Made by a program: the position numbers and the translations under genes. A stretch of DNA of 64,000 nt from Hyphomicrobiales bacterium (GTDB lineage Bacteria > Pseudomonadota > Alphaproteobacteria > Rhizobiales > Rhizobiaceae), in the NCBI GenBank assembly GCA_900472625.1, contig UCIT01000039.1:51668-115667 (forward strand). Reading direction: 5' to 3'. The notes beneath the pieces are model-generated. The model was not told the origin of the DNA. It saw only the letters and a program-made list of their open reading frames with translations, and did no database searches. Below are positions 8,732-18,029 of this stretch, one piece after another. Within the stretch, counting starts at the first letter, position 1. Every line of letters starts with the position of its first letter.

Positions 8732-9159
8732 CGTCGATCTCCTATTCTACCATTAACATAATGCGTCCGGCCCTACTCTGCAAATATCGCTTGTGGAAGG
8801 TTTCGCCGACGGCAACACTTAATGCAACGGGCCGAGGAAGACGGCCTTAGTGCAAGCTCCGGCATCTTCCGTTCCATCTCTGGATTTGACCCCGACCTAT
8901 GAAGGTCGGGGTTCCTTTTATCCTGTACGCCAATCTCGATGCCGACAGGCTCGTAGCGTAAATGTCCCTGCCAACGCCGATCTTGTTCGACGCTGTCCGA
9001 AACAGGACGGTATTCGCCTCGACGGCCAGCTTCCGTCAGTCATCAGACCCTCCGTCGGCCGCCTGCAATTCCCGAACGAGATCGATGATTTGACGTGGCA
9101 CCCAGTTCTACATGTGCGCGACGGTCAATTCCTCAGTCATGCCTCCCCCCATCTTCTTC
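8732..9159. other. Gene-poor stretch containing one terminator-like hairpin
   Basis: No convincing gene on either strand. Open frames here are short and lack family features. The only structured element is the hairpin at 8890-8919, listed separately. Confidence 0.4.
8890..8919 (+). terminator. Rho-independent terminator-like hairpin
   Basis: A perfect nine-base stem (CCCCGACCT paired with AGGTCGGGG) with a four-base loop is followed by TTCCTTTT. This is a strong intrinsic terminator on the plus strand. No recognised plus-strand gene ends just before it, so it may end a small RNA or a decayed transcript. Confidence 0.6.
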
Positions 9160-9639
9160 CTAAGCTTCGCTCCCCCTCGCAGGCGACGGCGAATGCCGGT
9201 CCATCAGGAGAGCGGCCAGCATCATTCCGGTCAGCTTAGTCACTCGGAAGAATGCGTCGGTGACTTCGTAATAGTTCGACTCGACCTTTTTCGGATCCTG
9301 CGCCGAGATCGCAAAGTCGGCGATCTGGTTCTCATCGTCGGTTCCGGCCATCACAGGCCAGCAGTGTCGAAATGACAGATGCACGAAATCGGAGAGCTCA
9401 CCGTAGATCGGACTTACCCATGCATGATCCTCGGTGAGCTTCTGGTAAGCATCCATCATCTTCTGGCCGTTGGCCGCCTTGAGCTTCCGATATGTCGTCT
9501 CACCTCGAAAGATCTGGGTGATGTTATTTCGCTGTTCTCCATGTAGCGAATCCCATTGATCCGCATGGCCGTATCGAGATGTGTGCGGACCATCACGGCG
9601 GCCGACGCGAAGTTCCAGTCCTCAACGAGCTTCCGGAAC
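9160..9639 (-). pseudogene. Frameshifted hypothetical gene
   Basis: The upstream part reads FRKLVEDWNFASAAVMVRTHL and continues to RYMENSE. Near 9540 the protein-like reading changes phase to NNITQIFRGETTYRKLKAANG and then runs on through MMDAYQKLTEDHAWVSPIY to ALLMDRHSPSPARGSEA. The two parts join into a plausible 155-residue helical protein if one indel is repaired. A stop lies in frame just upstream of 9639, so the N-terminus is lost too. Function unknown. Confidence 0.5.
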
Positions 9640-9702
9640 GCTCAGCTCGCTGCGCAGCTCGGAAGTGCCCTCGCCGCTGCAATCAAAGGGCAGTAAATCC
9701 GC

Positions 9703-10500
9703 CTAAGCCGGATGCTGCTGGACGCTCAAACCGCCATCGATCGTCAAACAGGTGGCATTCATAAACGGGCACTCATCCGAAATCATAAACACGGCCGCCA
9801 TAGCGATCTCTTCCGGCGTTGCAATCCGACCTCCCGGATGCAGCCTCATCGTTTCCGCTTTCGCAGCCGCAGGATCTGGGAAGCTGTTCCAGTAGTCGAT
9901 AGCCTTCTGTGTAGCGACATAGCCTGGCGCCAGGGCGTTCACCCGAATGTTCTTCGCGGCATATTCAAGCCCCAGCGACTTGGTCATCCCGAGAAGCGCA
10001 TGTTTGGCCAGCGGATACGGAAAGGTGTGTGGAATGATCGTGAAGGCATGGGTCGAGGCAATGTTCAGGATCACGCCGCCATCCTGCTCGAGCAATCGAG
10101 GCAGCACGGCCTTTGAGCAGTTCCACGCACCCTTCAGATTGATATCAAAACAACGGTTCCATTCTTCATCGGTCGTTTCCAACGGCTCTGAAAACACGTT
10201 GGCACCAGCATTGTTGATCAGAGCGTTGAGCGGTCCGATCTCGGTACAGGCCTGCTCGACGACCGCCAAAATTGCTTTGGCGTCGGTAATGTCGGCGCGT
10301 ATATAGCCGACGTGGTATTCGCCTCCTTTGAGCTTTTCAGCCTCCTCGCGAAGAAGCACATCGTCGCGGTCGATGAGGAAGACGCTCGCATCTTCCCGAA
10401 CCACTGCCTTGGCGATGGCGAGACCAATTCCCTGTGCCGCGCCGGTGATCAGTATCCGCTTGCCGCTCAAGCGTTTGGACACATTCGTCTCCTCTACCAT
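9703..10500 (-). CDS. SDR-family NAD(P)-dependent oxidoreductase
   Basis: A classical short-chain dehydrogenase of 265 residues. The cofactor motif TGAAQGIG is near residue 20, NNAG near residue 95, the catalytic serine in NIAS near 147, and YPLAK holds the Tyr/Lys pair near 160. The C-terminal CLTIDGG is typical. Its start overlaps the stop of the dehydratase gene by seven bases, so it is the last gene of the sugar-acid operon. In this context it could oxidise an aldose or reduce an intermediate of the pathway. The substrate is not readable from the sequence. Confidence 0.9.
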   Translation of the reverse strand: MVEETNVSKRLSGKRILITGAAQGIGLAIAKAVVREDASVFLIDRDDVLLREEAEKLKGGEYHVGYIRADITDAKAILAVVEQACTEIGPLNALINNAGANVFSEPLETTDEEWNRCFDINLKGAWNCSKAVLPRLLEQDGGVILNIASTHAFTIIPHTFPYPLAKHALLGMTKSLGLEYAAKNIRVNALAPGYVATQKAIDYWNSFPDPAAAKAETMRLHPGGRIATPEEIAMAAVFMISDECPFMNATCLTIDGGLSVQQHPA

Positions 10501-11642
10501 TCTGCGACGCTACCGTCTTCGTGGCGCCAAAGCGGGTTTCGCCAACGATGCCCCTCTTTCGCACGCTCGATCACGTATTCCTCGTTCACCTCGATGCCAA
10601 GGCCCGGTCCTTGGGGTATGTCAACAAACCCGTCGGCATAGCGGAACACAGCTGGGTTCGAGATGTAGTCTAGAATGTCGTTGCCCTTGTTGTAGTGAAT
10701 ACCCAGGCTCTGCTCCTGGATGAACGCATTGTAGCTGACGGCGTCGATCTGCAGGCATGCGGCCAAGGCGATAGGGCCAAGAGGGCAATGCGGTGCGAGT
10801 GCCACGTCATAGGCTTCAGCCATCGCCGCTATCTTGCGGCATTCGGTAATTCCGCCAGCGTGGCTCAGGTCAGGCTGGATAATGTCGACATAGCCATCGG
10901 CAAGAACGCCCTTGAAATCCCAACGTGAATACAGCCGTTCCCCGAGAGCGATCGGCGTCGAACAGTGATTGGCGATTTCCTTGAGGGCTTCACGGTTTTC
11001 AGAGAGCACGGGCTCCTCAATGAACATGAGCTTGTAGGGATCCAGCTCCTTGGCGAGAACCTTTGCCATCGGTCGGTGGACACGCCCATGGAAGTCGGCA
11101 CCAATCCCAATGTGGGGTCCAACGGCCTCGCGGACCGCCGCGATGTTGGCGATGATGGCATCAATCTTTTCGTGGCTGTCGACGATCTGAAGTTCTTCGG
11201 CGCCGTTCATTTTGATGGCCTTGAAGCCTTGAGCAACGACTTCTCTAGCGTTGTTAGCGACGTCGGAGGGGCGGTCGCCTCCAATCCAGCTGTAGACTTT
11301 GATCTTGTCGCGTACTTGGCCTCCGAGAAGCGAGTGAACGGGCTGGCCGAGCGCCTTGCCCTTGATGTCCCAGAGCGCCTGATCGATGCCGGAGATCGCG
11401 CTCATGTGGATGGCGCCACCACGGTAAAAACCTCCTCTGTACATCACTTGCCAATGATCCTCGATCAGGAACGGATCCTTGCCAATCAGGTAATCCTCAA
11501 GTTCATGGACCGCCGCCTGGACGGTAAGCGCCCGCCCCTCGACGACAGGCTCGCCCCAGCCGACAATGCCCTCATCGGTCTCGATCTTCAGGAATAGCCA
11601 CCGAGGTGGGACGATATAGGTCGTGAGTTTTGTGATCTTCAT
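10494..11642 (-). CDS. dgoD: Galactonate dehydratase-type enolase-superfamily enzyme
   Basis: An acid-sugar dehydratase of 382 residues, the length of D-galactonate dehydratase, which makes 2-keto-3-deoxygalactonate. It opens MKITKLTTYIVPPRWLFLK. The metal-binding and catalytic elements of the family are in order: GADFHGRV (Asp and His), FIEEPV (Glu), ALGERLYSR (Glu) and APHCPLGP (catalytic His). DFH, GER and HCPLGP together point to galactonate rather than mandelate racemase activity. It lies between the GMC oxidoreductase and SDR genes. The kinase and aldolase needed to finish the De Ley-Doudoroff route are not in the window. Confidence 0.88.
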   Translation of the reverse strand: MKITKLTTYIVPPRWLFLKIETDEGIVGWGEPVVEGRALTVQAAVHELEDYLIGKDPFLIEDHWQVMYRGGFYRGGAIHMSAISGIDQALWDIKGKALGQPVHSLLGGQVRDKIKVYSWIGGDRPSDVANNAREVVAQGFKAIKMNGAEELQIVDSHEKIDAIIANIAAVREAVGPHIGIGADFHGRVHRPMAKVLAKELDPYKLMFIEEPVLSENREALKEIANHCSTPIALGERLYSRWDFKGVLADGYVDIIQPDLSHAGGITECRKIAAMAEAYDVALAPHCPLGPIALAACLQIDAVSYNAFIQEQSLGIHYNKGNDILDYISNPAVFRYADGFVDIPQGPGLGIEVNEEYVIERAKEGHRWRNPLWRHEDGSVAEW

Positions 11643-11656
11643 GAAATGTGCCCAAT

Positions 11657-13279
11657 CTACGCAAGAATGAGGTTGGCAGCTTTCGCCGCGGCGGCCATAA
11701 CCGCGGCGTTCGTGTTGCCGCTGACAATTGTCGGCATCAGGGAAGCGTCAACGACACGTAGGCCACGGGTGCCGCGAACGCGAAGGCGCGTGTCCAGCAC
11801 CGCATCGGGATCATCGTCCCGGCCCATCTTACACGTTCCGACAGGGTGATATCCGGTCTTTACCGTCCGCTTGCAGTGAGCGGCGATGGCCTCATCGCTG
11901 GTCACATCTGCTCCAGGGAAGATTTCCTTGTCGATCAGGTCCCGCATGGGTAACGCGTCGAACACAGTTCGAGCGAACCTGAAGCCTGCCATTGTAAGCC
12001 GCAAGTCGTCCGGGTGGCCAAAAATCTGCGTATCGACGATCGGGTTCTCAAACGGGTCGGACGAGGACAGCGTGACGGTCCCCCTCGCCTTTGGTCGTAG
12101 CAGAAGCGAATTGATCGTCACGCCATCGCCCGGTTCAGTGCCCATGACATCCCGGTCGAGGTAGACGGTCGGGACGCAAAACATTTGGATCGTCGGCCGG
12201 TCGTTGTCGCCATCCGGGTCATAAAATGCACAGGTCTCCACGCCAGTCGTCGAAACGGGACCCGACTTGAACATCAGGTATTGCAGGCCCGCCTTGATCA
12301 TCGGCCAGCCCTTGTCGGCACCATAGTACCCAAAGGAGCCCTTGGTGGTGGCGACGACCGGGCACTCGTAATGGTCCTGCAAGTTCTTGCCGACGCCTGA
12401 CACCACCACCTTCTTCGCTATCGCATGCTTAGTCAGTTCGTCGTCAGGCCCGATGCCTGAGATCATAAGAAGCTTCGGCGTCTGATACGCCCCGGCGGCA
12501 AGTATGATCTCGCCAGCGGCAGCGGACTTTCGGGTGCCGTTATGGACATAGTCGACCCCGGTCGCATGGTTCCCCTCCATCACGATGGAGGTGACAGTCG
12601 CCCCAGTTTCGATAGTCAGCAGCGGATTGTTCATGACGGGCGCTAGAAATGCATCAACCGCGCTTGAGCGGCGCTTGGTCTTCCAGTCGATGGTGTGTTG
12701 CATGAAGCCGACGCCGAACTGATGTGCGCCGTTGAAATCGGGATTATAAGGAATGCCCATTCCTTGCAGCGTTTTCACGTAGGTACGTGTCATCGGGCTG
12801 GTATGCCCAAGATGGGAGATCTTTAGGGGGCCTCCCACGCCATGGAATTCTCCGCCCAGATGGTCGTTGTCTTCCTGGCTCGTGAAGTATCCGAGCATGT
12901 CGGCATAGGACCAATCAGGATCGTTTGATCCATCCGGCGTGACCAGCTCGTTCCAAAGATCGAAGTCCGCCGCCTGGCCGCGCATATAGACCATTGCGTT
13001 GACGGCACTCCCACCGCCCAAGACCTTGCCCTGAGGGACAATCGGGCCACGCCCGTTCAGCTGGGGCTGCGGCTTGGTCTGGTGCATGGCGAGATAGGTG
13101 TCCTTGGCCAGGAACTTCATGTATCCCGCAGGATAGCTCATGATCGGATTGGCTTTGCGTGGCCCGCGCTCGAGCAGCAGGACCTTTGCCTTTCCATCAC
13201 GCACCAATTTCTCCGCGACCACGCAGGCGGAGCTTCCACCTCCGATGATGATGTAGTCGTATTGGCTATTCGCAGGCAT
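11657..13279 (-). CDS. GMC-family FAD oxidoreductase
   Basis: Glucose-methanol-choline family flavoenzyme of about 540 residues, which would oxidise an alcohol or sugar hydroxyl. The N-terminal FAD-binding stretch reads YDYIIIGGGSSACVVAEKL; the third glycine of the usual GxGxxG is an alanine here. The second GMC signature is near GAYQTPKLLMISGIGP, and the C-terminal active-site region is KTGYHPVGTCKMG with the catalytic histidine. The ATG at 13279 is preferred over a TTG at 13297 because GGAG stands seven bases before it. The gene sits between mutarotase and dehydratase genes, so it may convert the imported sugar to its lactone or acid. Confidence 0.88.
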   Translation of the reverse strand: MPANSQYDYIIIGGGSSACVVAEKLVRDGKAKVLLLERGPRKANPIMSYPAGYMKFLAKDTYLAMHQTKPQPQLNGRGPIVPQGKVLGGGSAVNAMVYMRGQAADFDLWNELVTPDGSNDPDWSYADMLGYFTSQEDNDHLGGEFHGVGGPLKISHLGHTSPMTRTYVKTLQGMGIPYNPDFNGAHQFGVGFMQHTIDWKTKRRSSAVDAFLAPVMNNPLLTIETGATVTSIVMEGNHATGVDYVHNGTRKSAAAGEIILAAGAYQTPKLLMISGIGPDDELTKHAIAKKVVVSGVGKNLQDHYECPVVATTKGSFGYYGADKGWPMIKAGLQYLMFKSGPVSTTGVETCAFYDPDGDNDRPTIQMFCVPTVYLDRDVMGTEPGDGVTINSLLLRPKARGTVTLSSSDPFENPIVDTQIFGHPDDLRLTMAGFRFARTVFDALPMRDLIDKEIFPGADVTSDEAIAAHCKRTVKTGYHPVGTCKMGRDDDPDAVLDTRLRVRGTRGLRVVDASLMPTIVSGNTNAAVMAAAAKAANLILA

Positions 13280-13300
13280 CGGGTACTCCGAAATCAAATT

Positions 13301-14191
13301 TCAAATGCTAGAGGGGCGCATGTGGACGTTGCCTGACATGCTCGCGCCAGGTGCGAGGACGGTCAGGTCACCGAGGTCCGGCATATTGTGCCCATTTGCG
13401 AGGTGGCTCATCGGCTCGAAACAAAAGTAGTCTCGCTTGAAGCTTGGATCGAACGTCGTGTCAGAAACGAAAATGAACGCGTGCTTGAAGATCGGGTCGG
13501 CTGTCAGGTGAAGGGATGTGCTCCGCTCAGGCCAACTGATGAAAGCTTCTCCGCTCCAGTCTTCAAAACCGTTGTTGACCCACCGGTATGGCAACGGCTC
13601 CGGTGAGCTAAAGTCGACGTCCGCCGGAATATCAGTCTGTTCTCCCGGCAGCCACCCATCGACTTCAGTCCAATACTTGCGAGCCGGGGCAAGCACAGTA
13701 GTATTTGCAGTCATCGGAAAGTAAGGGTGCCATCCAATGCCAAACGGCATGGCCCTCTCACCCCGGTTCTCTACCATCAGAGTCATCGTCAGACCCGCTT
13801 CGTCCAGCGAGAAGCGTTGGCATGCCTTGTAAGCATAAGGTGTGGCGCCTCCTGGCTGGGTGAAGCTCATTTCCACCGAAGTCGGCGTCTGCCGGACAAT
13901 GGTCCAATCCGCTTGCCAGCCCTCTCCGTGAAGATAGTGCTTATCCCAGTCGGTGTTCGGCCGTAGTTGATAGTCGTTTCCTTCAAAGCTAAAAGCGTTG
14001 CTCTTCACCCGGTTGCCGAACGGAACCAGCGGATAGCACGCTGAGCCGAGCGCATCGACGTCCTGCGAGACACTTGGACGCAGGAGCGGTACTCGTTCGC
14101 CGTCCAGATCTCGCCAAAAGCCGAGCAACAGCCCGCCTCTGGTCGAAATGCGGAGTGACAATGGACCTGCTTCGAGATCGACGACGGTCAT
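13301..14191 (-). CDS. Aldose 1-epimerase (mutarotase) family protein
   Basis: A 296-residue mutarotase-like protein that would interconvert anomers of the imported sugar before oxidation. Family features are the arginine in PFGNRVKSNAF, histidines in KHYLHGEGW and IGWHPYFP, and the late glutamate in CFEPMSH. It starts four bases after the stop of the permease gene upstream and ends 21 bases before the GMC gene, so it is part of the same operon. Confidence 0.88.
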   Translation of the reverse strand: MTVVDLEAGPLSLRISTRGGLLLGFWRDLDGERVPLLRPSVSQDVDALGSACYPLVPFGNRVKSNAFSFEGNDYQLRPNTDWDKHYLHGEGWQADWTIVRQTPTSVEMSFTQPGGATPYAYKACQRFSLDEAGLTMTLMVENRGERAMPFGIGWHPYFPMTANTTVLAPARKYWTEVDGWLPGEQTDIPADVDFSSPEPLPYRWVNNGFEDWSGEAFISWPERSTSLHLTADPIFKHAFIFVSDTTFDPSFKRDYFCFEPMSHLANGHNMPDLGDLTVLAPGASMSGNVHMRPSSI

Positions 14192-14195
14192 GGCG

Positions 14196-15200
14196 TCAGC
14201 CCTTGTTTCGCGACATGCTGCGTTTGATTGCCTGGATGTTGGCGAGCACCGCGATGACGATGATCAGACCACGTACGACCTGTTGGAAGAACGGGTTTAT
14301 GCCCAAGAGGACGAGGCCGTTACCGATGAGCGTGATGACCAGGACGCCAAGGAGCGTGCCGAGCATCGATCCACGTCCACCGGAAAGCGAGGTCCCACCA
14401 ACCACCACTGCCGCGATAACGTCGAACTCGAGGCCTGTTGCCGCCGTCGCGTTACCCGAGCCCAGGCGCGAGACCAGGAGAATCCCTGAAATGGCTGCCA
14501 TCGCACCAGCGATCGCGAAAAGCGCGACGCGGATCTTCGAGACGCTGATCCCGCTGAGGAACGCCGCATGCGCGTTTCCGCCGATAGCGAATACAGACCG
14601 TCCAAACGCGGTCTTGCGGCTTATGAAGGTGAACACGACGAAGAACACCAGCATCACGATTGCAGCTGGCGGAATGCCCAAGAACGAGCGATCCAGCGCA
14701 TCCAGTGTATCGTTGCGACCAATCGAAACCGGTAACGCATCCGTCACGAACAGCGCGGTCCCGCGCAACGCACTCCACAGGCCGAGCGTGGCGACGAACG
14801 AGGGAACGTCAAAGAAGGCACGAAGGGCACCCGCGATAGATCCGAGCAAAGCGCCAACCACGATAGCAAGGGCGAACGCTAAGGGTGTGGGAATGCCCCA
14901 TTGTAGAAAGAACGCCAGCACGACGGAGATAAAGGCCACCATAGGGCCGACGCTGACGTCGATCTCTCCAGCGATGATAATAAGCGTGGCGGCCCACGCG
15001 GCGATACCGATCGTGGCGGCATCGCGTAGGATGTTAATCTGATTGTTGAACGACAGGAACCCGTTCGCCGTCGATGTGAAGACGACATAAAGCACAGCGA
15101 TTGCAACGAACAAACTTAGTTCGTTCATGTGCTGTGAGAATGTGAACCGGGACTTTGGCCGGTGTGCCGATGTGGATTTTGCAGTCTGGTCGAGTGACAT
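14196..15200 (-). CDS. Sugar ABC transporter permease, RbsC type (CUT2)
   Basis: Inner-membrane permease of a ribose/galactose-type importer, 334 residues with eight to ten hydrophobic segments. The N-terminus is polar (MSLDQTAKSTSAHRPKSRFTF), followed by ELSLFVAIAVLYVVFTS. The loop GGTSLSGGRGSMLGTLLGV is the conserved family signature near residue 265. It follows the ATPase gene by 12 bases and precedes the mutarotase gene by four. Confidence 0.92.
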   Translation of the reverse strand: MSLDQTAKSTSAHRPKSRFTFSQHMNELSLFVAIAVLYVVFTSTANGFLSFNNQINILRDAATIGIAAWAATLIIIAGEIDVSVGPMVAFISVVLAFFLQWGIPTPLAFALAIVVGALLGSIAGALRAFFDVPSFVATLGLWSALRGTALFVTDALPVSIGRNDTLDALDRSFLGIPPAAIVMLVFFVVFTFISRKTAFGRSVFAIGGNAHAAFLSGISVSKIRVALFAIAGAMAAISGILLVSRLGSGNATAATGLEFDVIAAVVVGGTSLSGGRGSMLGTLLGVLVITLIGNGLVLLGINPFFQQVVRGLIIVIAVLANIQAIKRSMSRNKG

Positions 15201-15212
15201 CTGGTGTCTCCC

Positions 15213-16745
15213 TCAATGTCCAGCGATACAGGCAGCCATCAAAGCGTCCTGATCGATGTTTGGTGATTTGAATTCTTCGTGAAGGGTGCCGTCCCTCAGG
15301 ACGAGCACGCGGTCGCAAACGAGCGGAAGCTCTTCGATTTCGCTGGAGACAAAGATCACGCTTCGGCCTTCGGCGGCCAACTGACGAATGATCGCATAGA
15401 TCTGGGCTTTGGCTTCTACGTCGACTCCCCGCGTCGGCTCATCAAGCAGGAGAACACGGCTGTTAGCATAGACCCAACGGCCGATGACCACCTTTTGCTG
15501 ATTGCCGCCCGACAACGTCCCAATCGGGGTGTCGGTCTGCGCGGTCTTGATATGCAGACGCTGGACGACTTTGCGCGTGGCGTCGGCCATCATTTTGGCT
15601 GACAGAATGCCGTGCTTGCTGACACCAGAGAAATTGGTCGACAGTGTATTCTCATCGACACCTAGAAGAGGCACGATGCCCTCTTCCTTGCGGCTCTCGG
15701 GCGTGTACCCGAAGCCTCTAGCGATCATCTGCTTGTAATGGCCTGGCTTAACGGCAGCACCATCCACCATAACGTCCCCGACGTCCTGAGAACGAACGCC
15801 CATAATCGCCTGCAGCAGTTCCGTACGTCCGGAACCAAGTAGACCAGCCACACCGAGCACCTCACCCGCTTTCAGCTGGAAGGACACCGAGCTTAGCTTC
15901 GGCGCCAGCGCCAGGTTCCGAACTTCGAGGACAGTTTTTTCCTGGCTTTTATTGTCGAGGGCTGCCGCTTTCGACGCCTCGGCGCCCAGCATCAGCCGAA
16001 CGATCTCGCGGGTATCAGCCCCTTTTACATCCACAGTGTCGATGATGCGGCCGTCGCGCATGATGGTTGCGGAATGCGCGATCTGACGGATTTCGTTCAT
16101 GCGATGACTGACATAAATGACCGCTATCCCTTCGGCCGCGATACGGGTTACCGCTACCATCACCTTCTCGGCTTCAGCAGCCGCGAGCGAGCTTGTCGGT
16201 TCGTCGAGGATCACGAGTTTCGGCTTGCCAAGCAGGACGCGGGCGATCTCCAAAAGCTGACGTTCGGCCGGGCTGAGGCTGGCGACGAGCGTGTTGGGGG
16301 CTCGATCAAGCCCAAGCCGCCCCATGGCCTCGGACGCTTCGGCCTCCATGTCGGCATATTGGATAACGCCACCCTTACGAGGCCAACGACCAAGGAACAG
16401 GTTTTCGGCGAGCGTCATACCGGGAACGAGGCTAAGTTCTTGATAAACGACGCGTACGCCCTTGTCGAAAGCGTCCTGCGCCCGGCCGGAGCCTGATCGT
16501 TGAAGCTCCTCGCCGTCGATCCTTACAGTTCCGCTATCGGGGATTTCGGCCCCGGTGAGCAGTCTGATTAGCGTTGACTTGCCAGCTCCATTCTTTCCGA
16601 GCAGCGCCCTTACCTCGCCTGACGCTACCGAAAAGGTCGCGTTGTCGAGTGCAAGCACACCAGGATATTGACGAGTGCAGCCTTCGACCAAGGCGATTGG
16701 GCGGGAGGCAACCTGGGCTAAACGCGATGTCTGTGTCATGTTCAT
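15213..16745 (-). CDS. Sugar ABC transporter ATPase, RbsA/MglA type
   Basis: A double-domain ATPase of 510 residues, the norm for CUT2 importers. The first domain has Walker A GKNGAGKST and the signature LSPAERQLLEIARVL. The second has the degenerate Walker A region LLGSGRTELLQ and the signature LSGGNQQKVVIGRWV. It energises the RbsC-type permease encoded next. It is the second gene of the operon, 66 bases after the binding-protein gene. Confidence 0.93.
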   Translation of the reverse strand: MNMTQTSRLAQVASRPIALVEGCTRQYPGVLALDNATFSVASGEVRALLGKNGAGKSTLIRLLTGAEIPDSGTVRIDGEELQRSGSGRAQDAFDKGVRVVYQELSLVPGMTLAENLFLGRWPRKGGVIQYADMEAEASEAMGRLGLDRAPNTLVASLSPAERQLLEIARVLLGKPKLVILDEPTSSLAAAEAEKVMVAVTRIAAEGIAVIYVSHRMNEIRQIAHSATIMRDGRIIDTVDVKGADTREIVRLMLGAEASKAAALDNKSQEKTVLEVRNLALAPKLSSVSFQLKAGEVLGVAGLLGSGRTELLQAIMGVRSQDVGDVMVDGAAVKPGHYKQMIARGFGYTPESRKEEGIVPLLGVDENTLSTNFSGVSKHGILSAKMMADATRKVVQRLHIKTAQTDTPIGTLSGGNQQKVVIGRWVYANSRVLLLDEPTRGVDVEAKAQIYAIIRQLAAEGRSVIFVSSEIEELPLVCDRVLVLRDGTLHEEFKSPNIDQDALMAACIAGH

Positions 16746-16811
16746 TTCACCTTCGAAAAAGATGCCGCCGGTCTCCCGGCGGCCTCGGCTTTCGTCACTT
16801 GGGAGGTGATC

Positions 16812-17792
16812 TCAGGGGATGCCGTCTGCGTGTGCCTTTAGCCAAGCGTTGCCGTCGTCGGAAGACTTGTAGAGGTCGATGTCATAAGCAACCTTGATGC
16901 CTTCAGGCGGCTGACCGTCAATCGACTTAATCGCTTGGGCAAGAGCCAGCTTTCCAAGGCCTTGGCCTGAGATATCGACTACCGCCTTGATGACCGAGAA
17001 GTCGGCCAGTTCCTGCGCGATCTCGGTTGTCATGTCGCCACCGAAAACGACGACCTTGCCAGTCTTGCCTTGGCTCTTGACGGCGCGCGCTGCACCCAGC
17101 GTAGCGCCACCGGCCTCGCCGAAGAAGGCGTTGATCTCTGGGTTGGAGGTCAGCATGGTAGCGGCGACCGATACCGCCTTGTCCAGCGTCGCGCCCTCTT
17201 GGTTCGCGACGATCGCTGCACCGGGCACCTTCGCCTTCAAAGCTTCCTCGAAGCCCTTGCGGCGGGTCACGCAAACTTCAACAAATTCGCAGTTCAGGAC
17301 GCCGATCTTCGGCGCGTCGATCTTCTCGGCAATGAAGTAGTCGGCGGCGGCATCGCCGAGCTTGTGGCCGAAATCGTGGGGATCGCCGACCGCATATGCC
17401 GAAATGTATTCCTTCATGTCGGCATCGTTCAGGCAAGTATTGTAGCAGACGACCGGAATGCCAGCGTCATGCGCGCGGCGGATCGCTCGCGAAGAGCCAT
17501 CAGCGGAGACCGGCGACACGATGATTGCCTGGACGCCTGACGAGATGAGTGTGTCGATGAAGGACGACTCCTTGCTCGCATCGCCCTGAGCATTTGTCTC
17601 AACGACGTCAAGCTTACGGCCAGCGTCGTTCGCTCCAGTCTGAATACCCTTGCGCACACCTGCGTAGAAGCCTTGGGCATCCATGTAGATGGCGCCAACC
17701 TTCAGATCTTTGTCCTGTGCGAAAACTGTTGTTGCGTGTGACCCAGCAATTGTGGTGAGCGCCAGGATCGCGGCGCGTACGATGAGCTTCAT
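16812..17792 (-). CDS. Sugar ABC transporter periplasmic binding protein, RbsB type
   Basis: A 326-residue binding protein of the periplasmic-binding-protein type 1 fold. A signal peptide (MKLIVRAAILALTTIAGSHA, cleavage near VFAQ) precedes LKVGAIYMDAQGFYAGVRKG, the typical first strand and helix. It is the first gene of the catabolic operon and reads away from the GntR regulator. The presence of a mutarotase and a galactonate-type dehydratase suggests an aldose such as galactose or a related sugar as ligand, but this is inference. Confidence 0.92.
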   Translation of the reverse strand: MKLIVRAAILALTTIAGSHATTVFAQDKDLKVGAIYMDAQGFYAGVRKGIQTGANDAGRKLDVVETNAQGDASKESSFIDTLISSGVQAIIVSPVSADGSSRAIRRAHDAGIPVVCYNTCLNDADMKEYISAYAVGDPHDFGHKLGDAAADYFIAEKIDAPKIGVLNCEFVEVCVTRRKGFEEALKAKVPGAAIVANQEGATLDKAVSVAATMLTSNPEINAFFGEAGGATLGAARAVKSQGKTGKVVVFGGDMTTEIAQELADFSVIKAVVDISGQGLGKLALAQAIKSIDGQPPEGIKVAYDIDLYKSSDDGNAWLKAHADGIP

Positions 17793-17856
17793 TGCTCCCT
17801 CCCGTTATCTCCAACGAATGCTTCCCTGTCGGAACCACTCGACGAGCAAAGATTAA

Positions 17857-17868
17857 ATCAGGTCTGAT
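17857..17868. promoter_or_regulatory. Candidate operator of the divergent GntR regulator
   Basis: The 12-base palindrome ATCAG-GT-CTGAT lies 65 bases before the binding-protein start, in the region shared with the divergent GntR gene. FadR-subfamily regulators bind short palindromes of this size. The site and its link to the regulator are predicted from position and symmetry only. Confidence 0.45.
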
Positions 17869-18029
17869 CAATGTCAATATAAATACGATTTATTTTTCCA
17901 AAGATGTGGCAGTCCATTGAAATCCTTGCTACAAGTATCTTGTGCAAATTCGCGTTCGAGGCTTTGGCGGGTCTTTCACGATGCGAAAATTTCGGTAAGC
18001 CGCAGTGACAGCGGCATGGGGGGCGGCCA

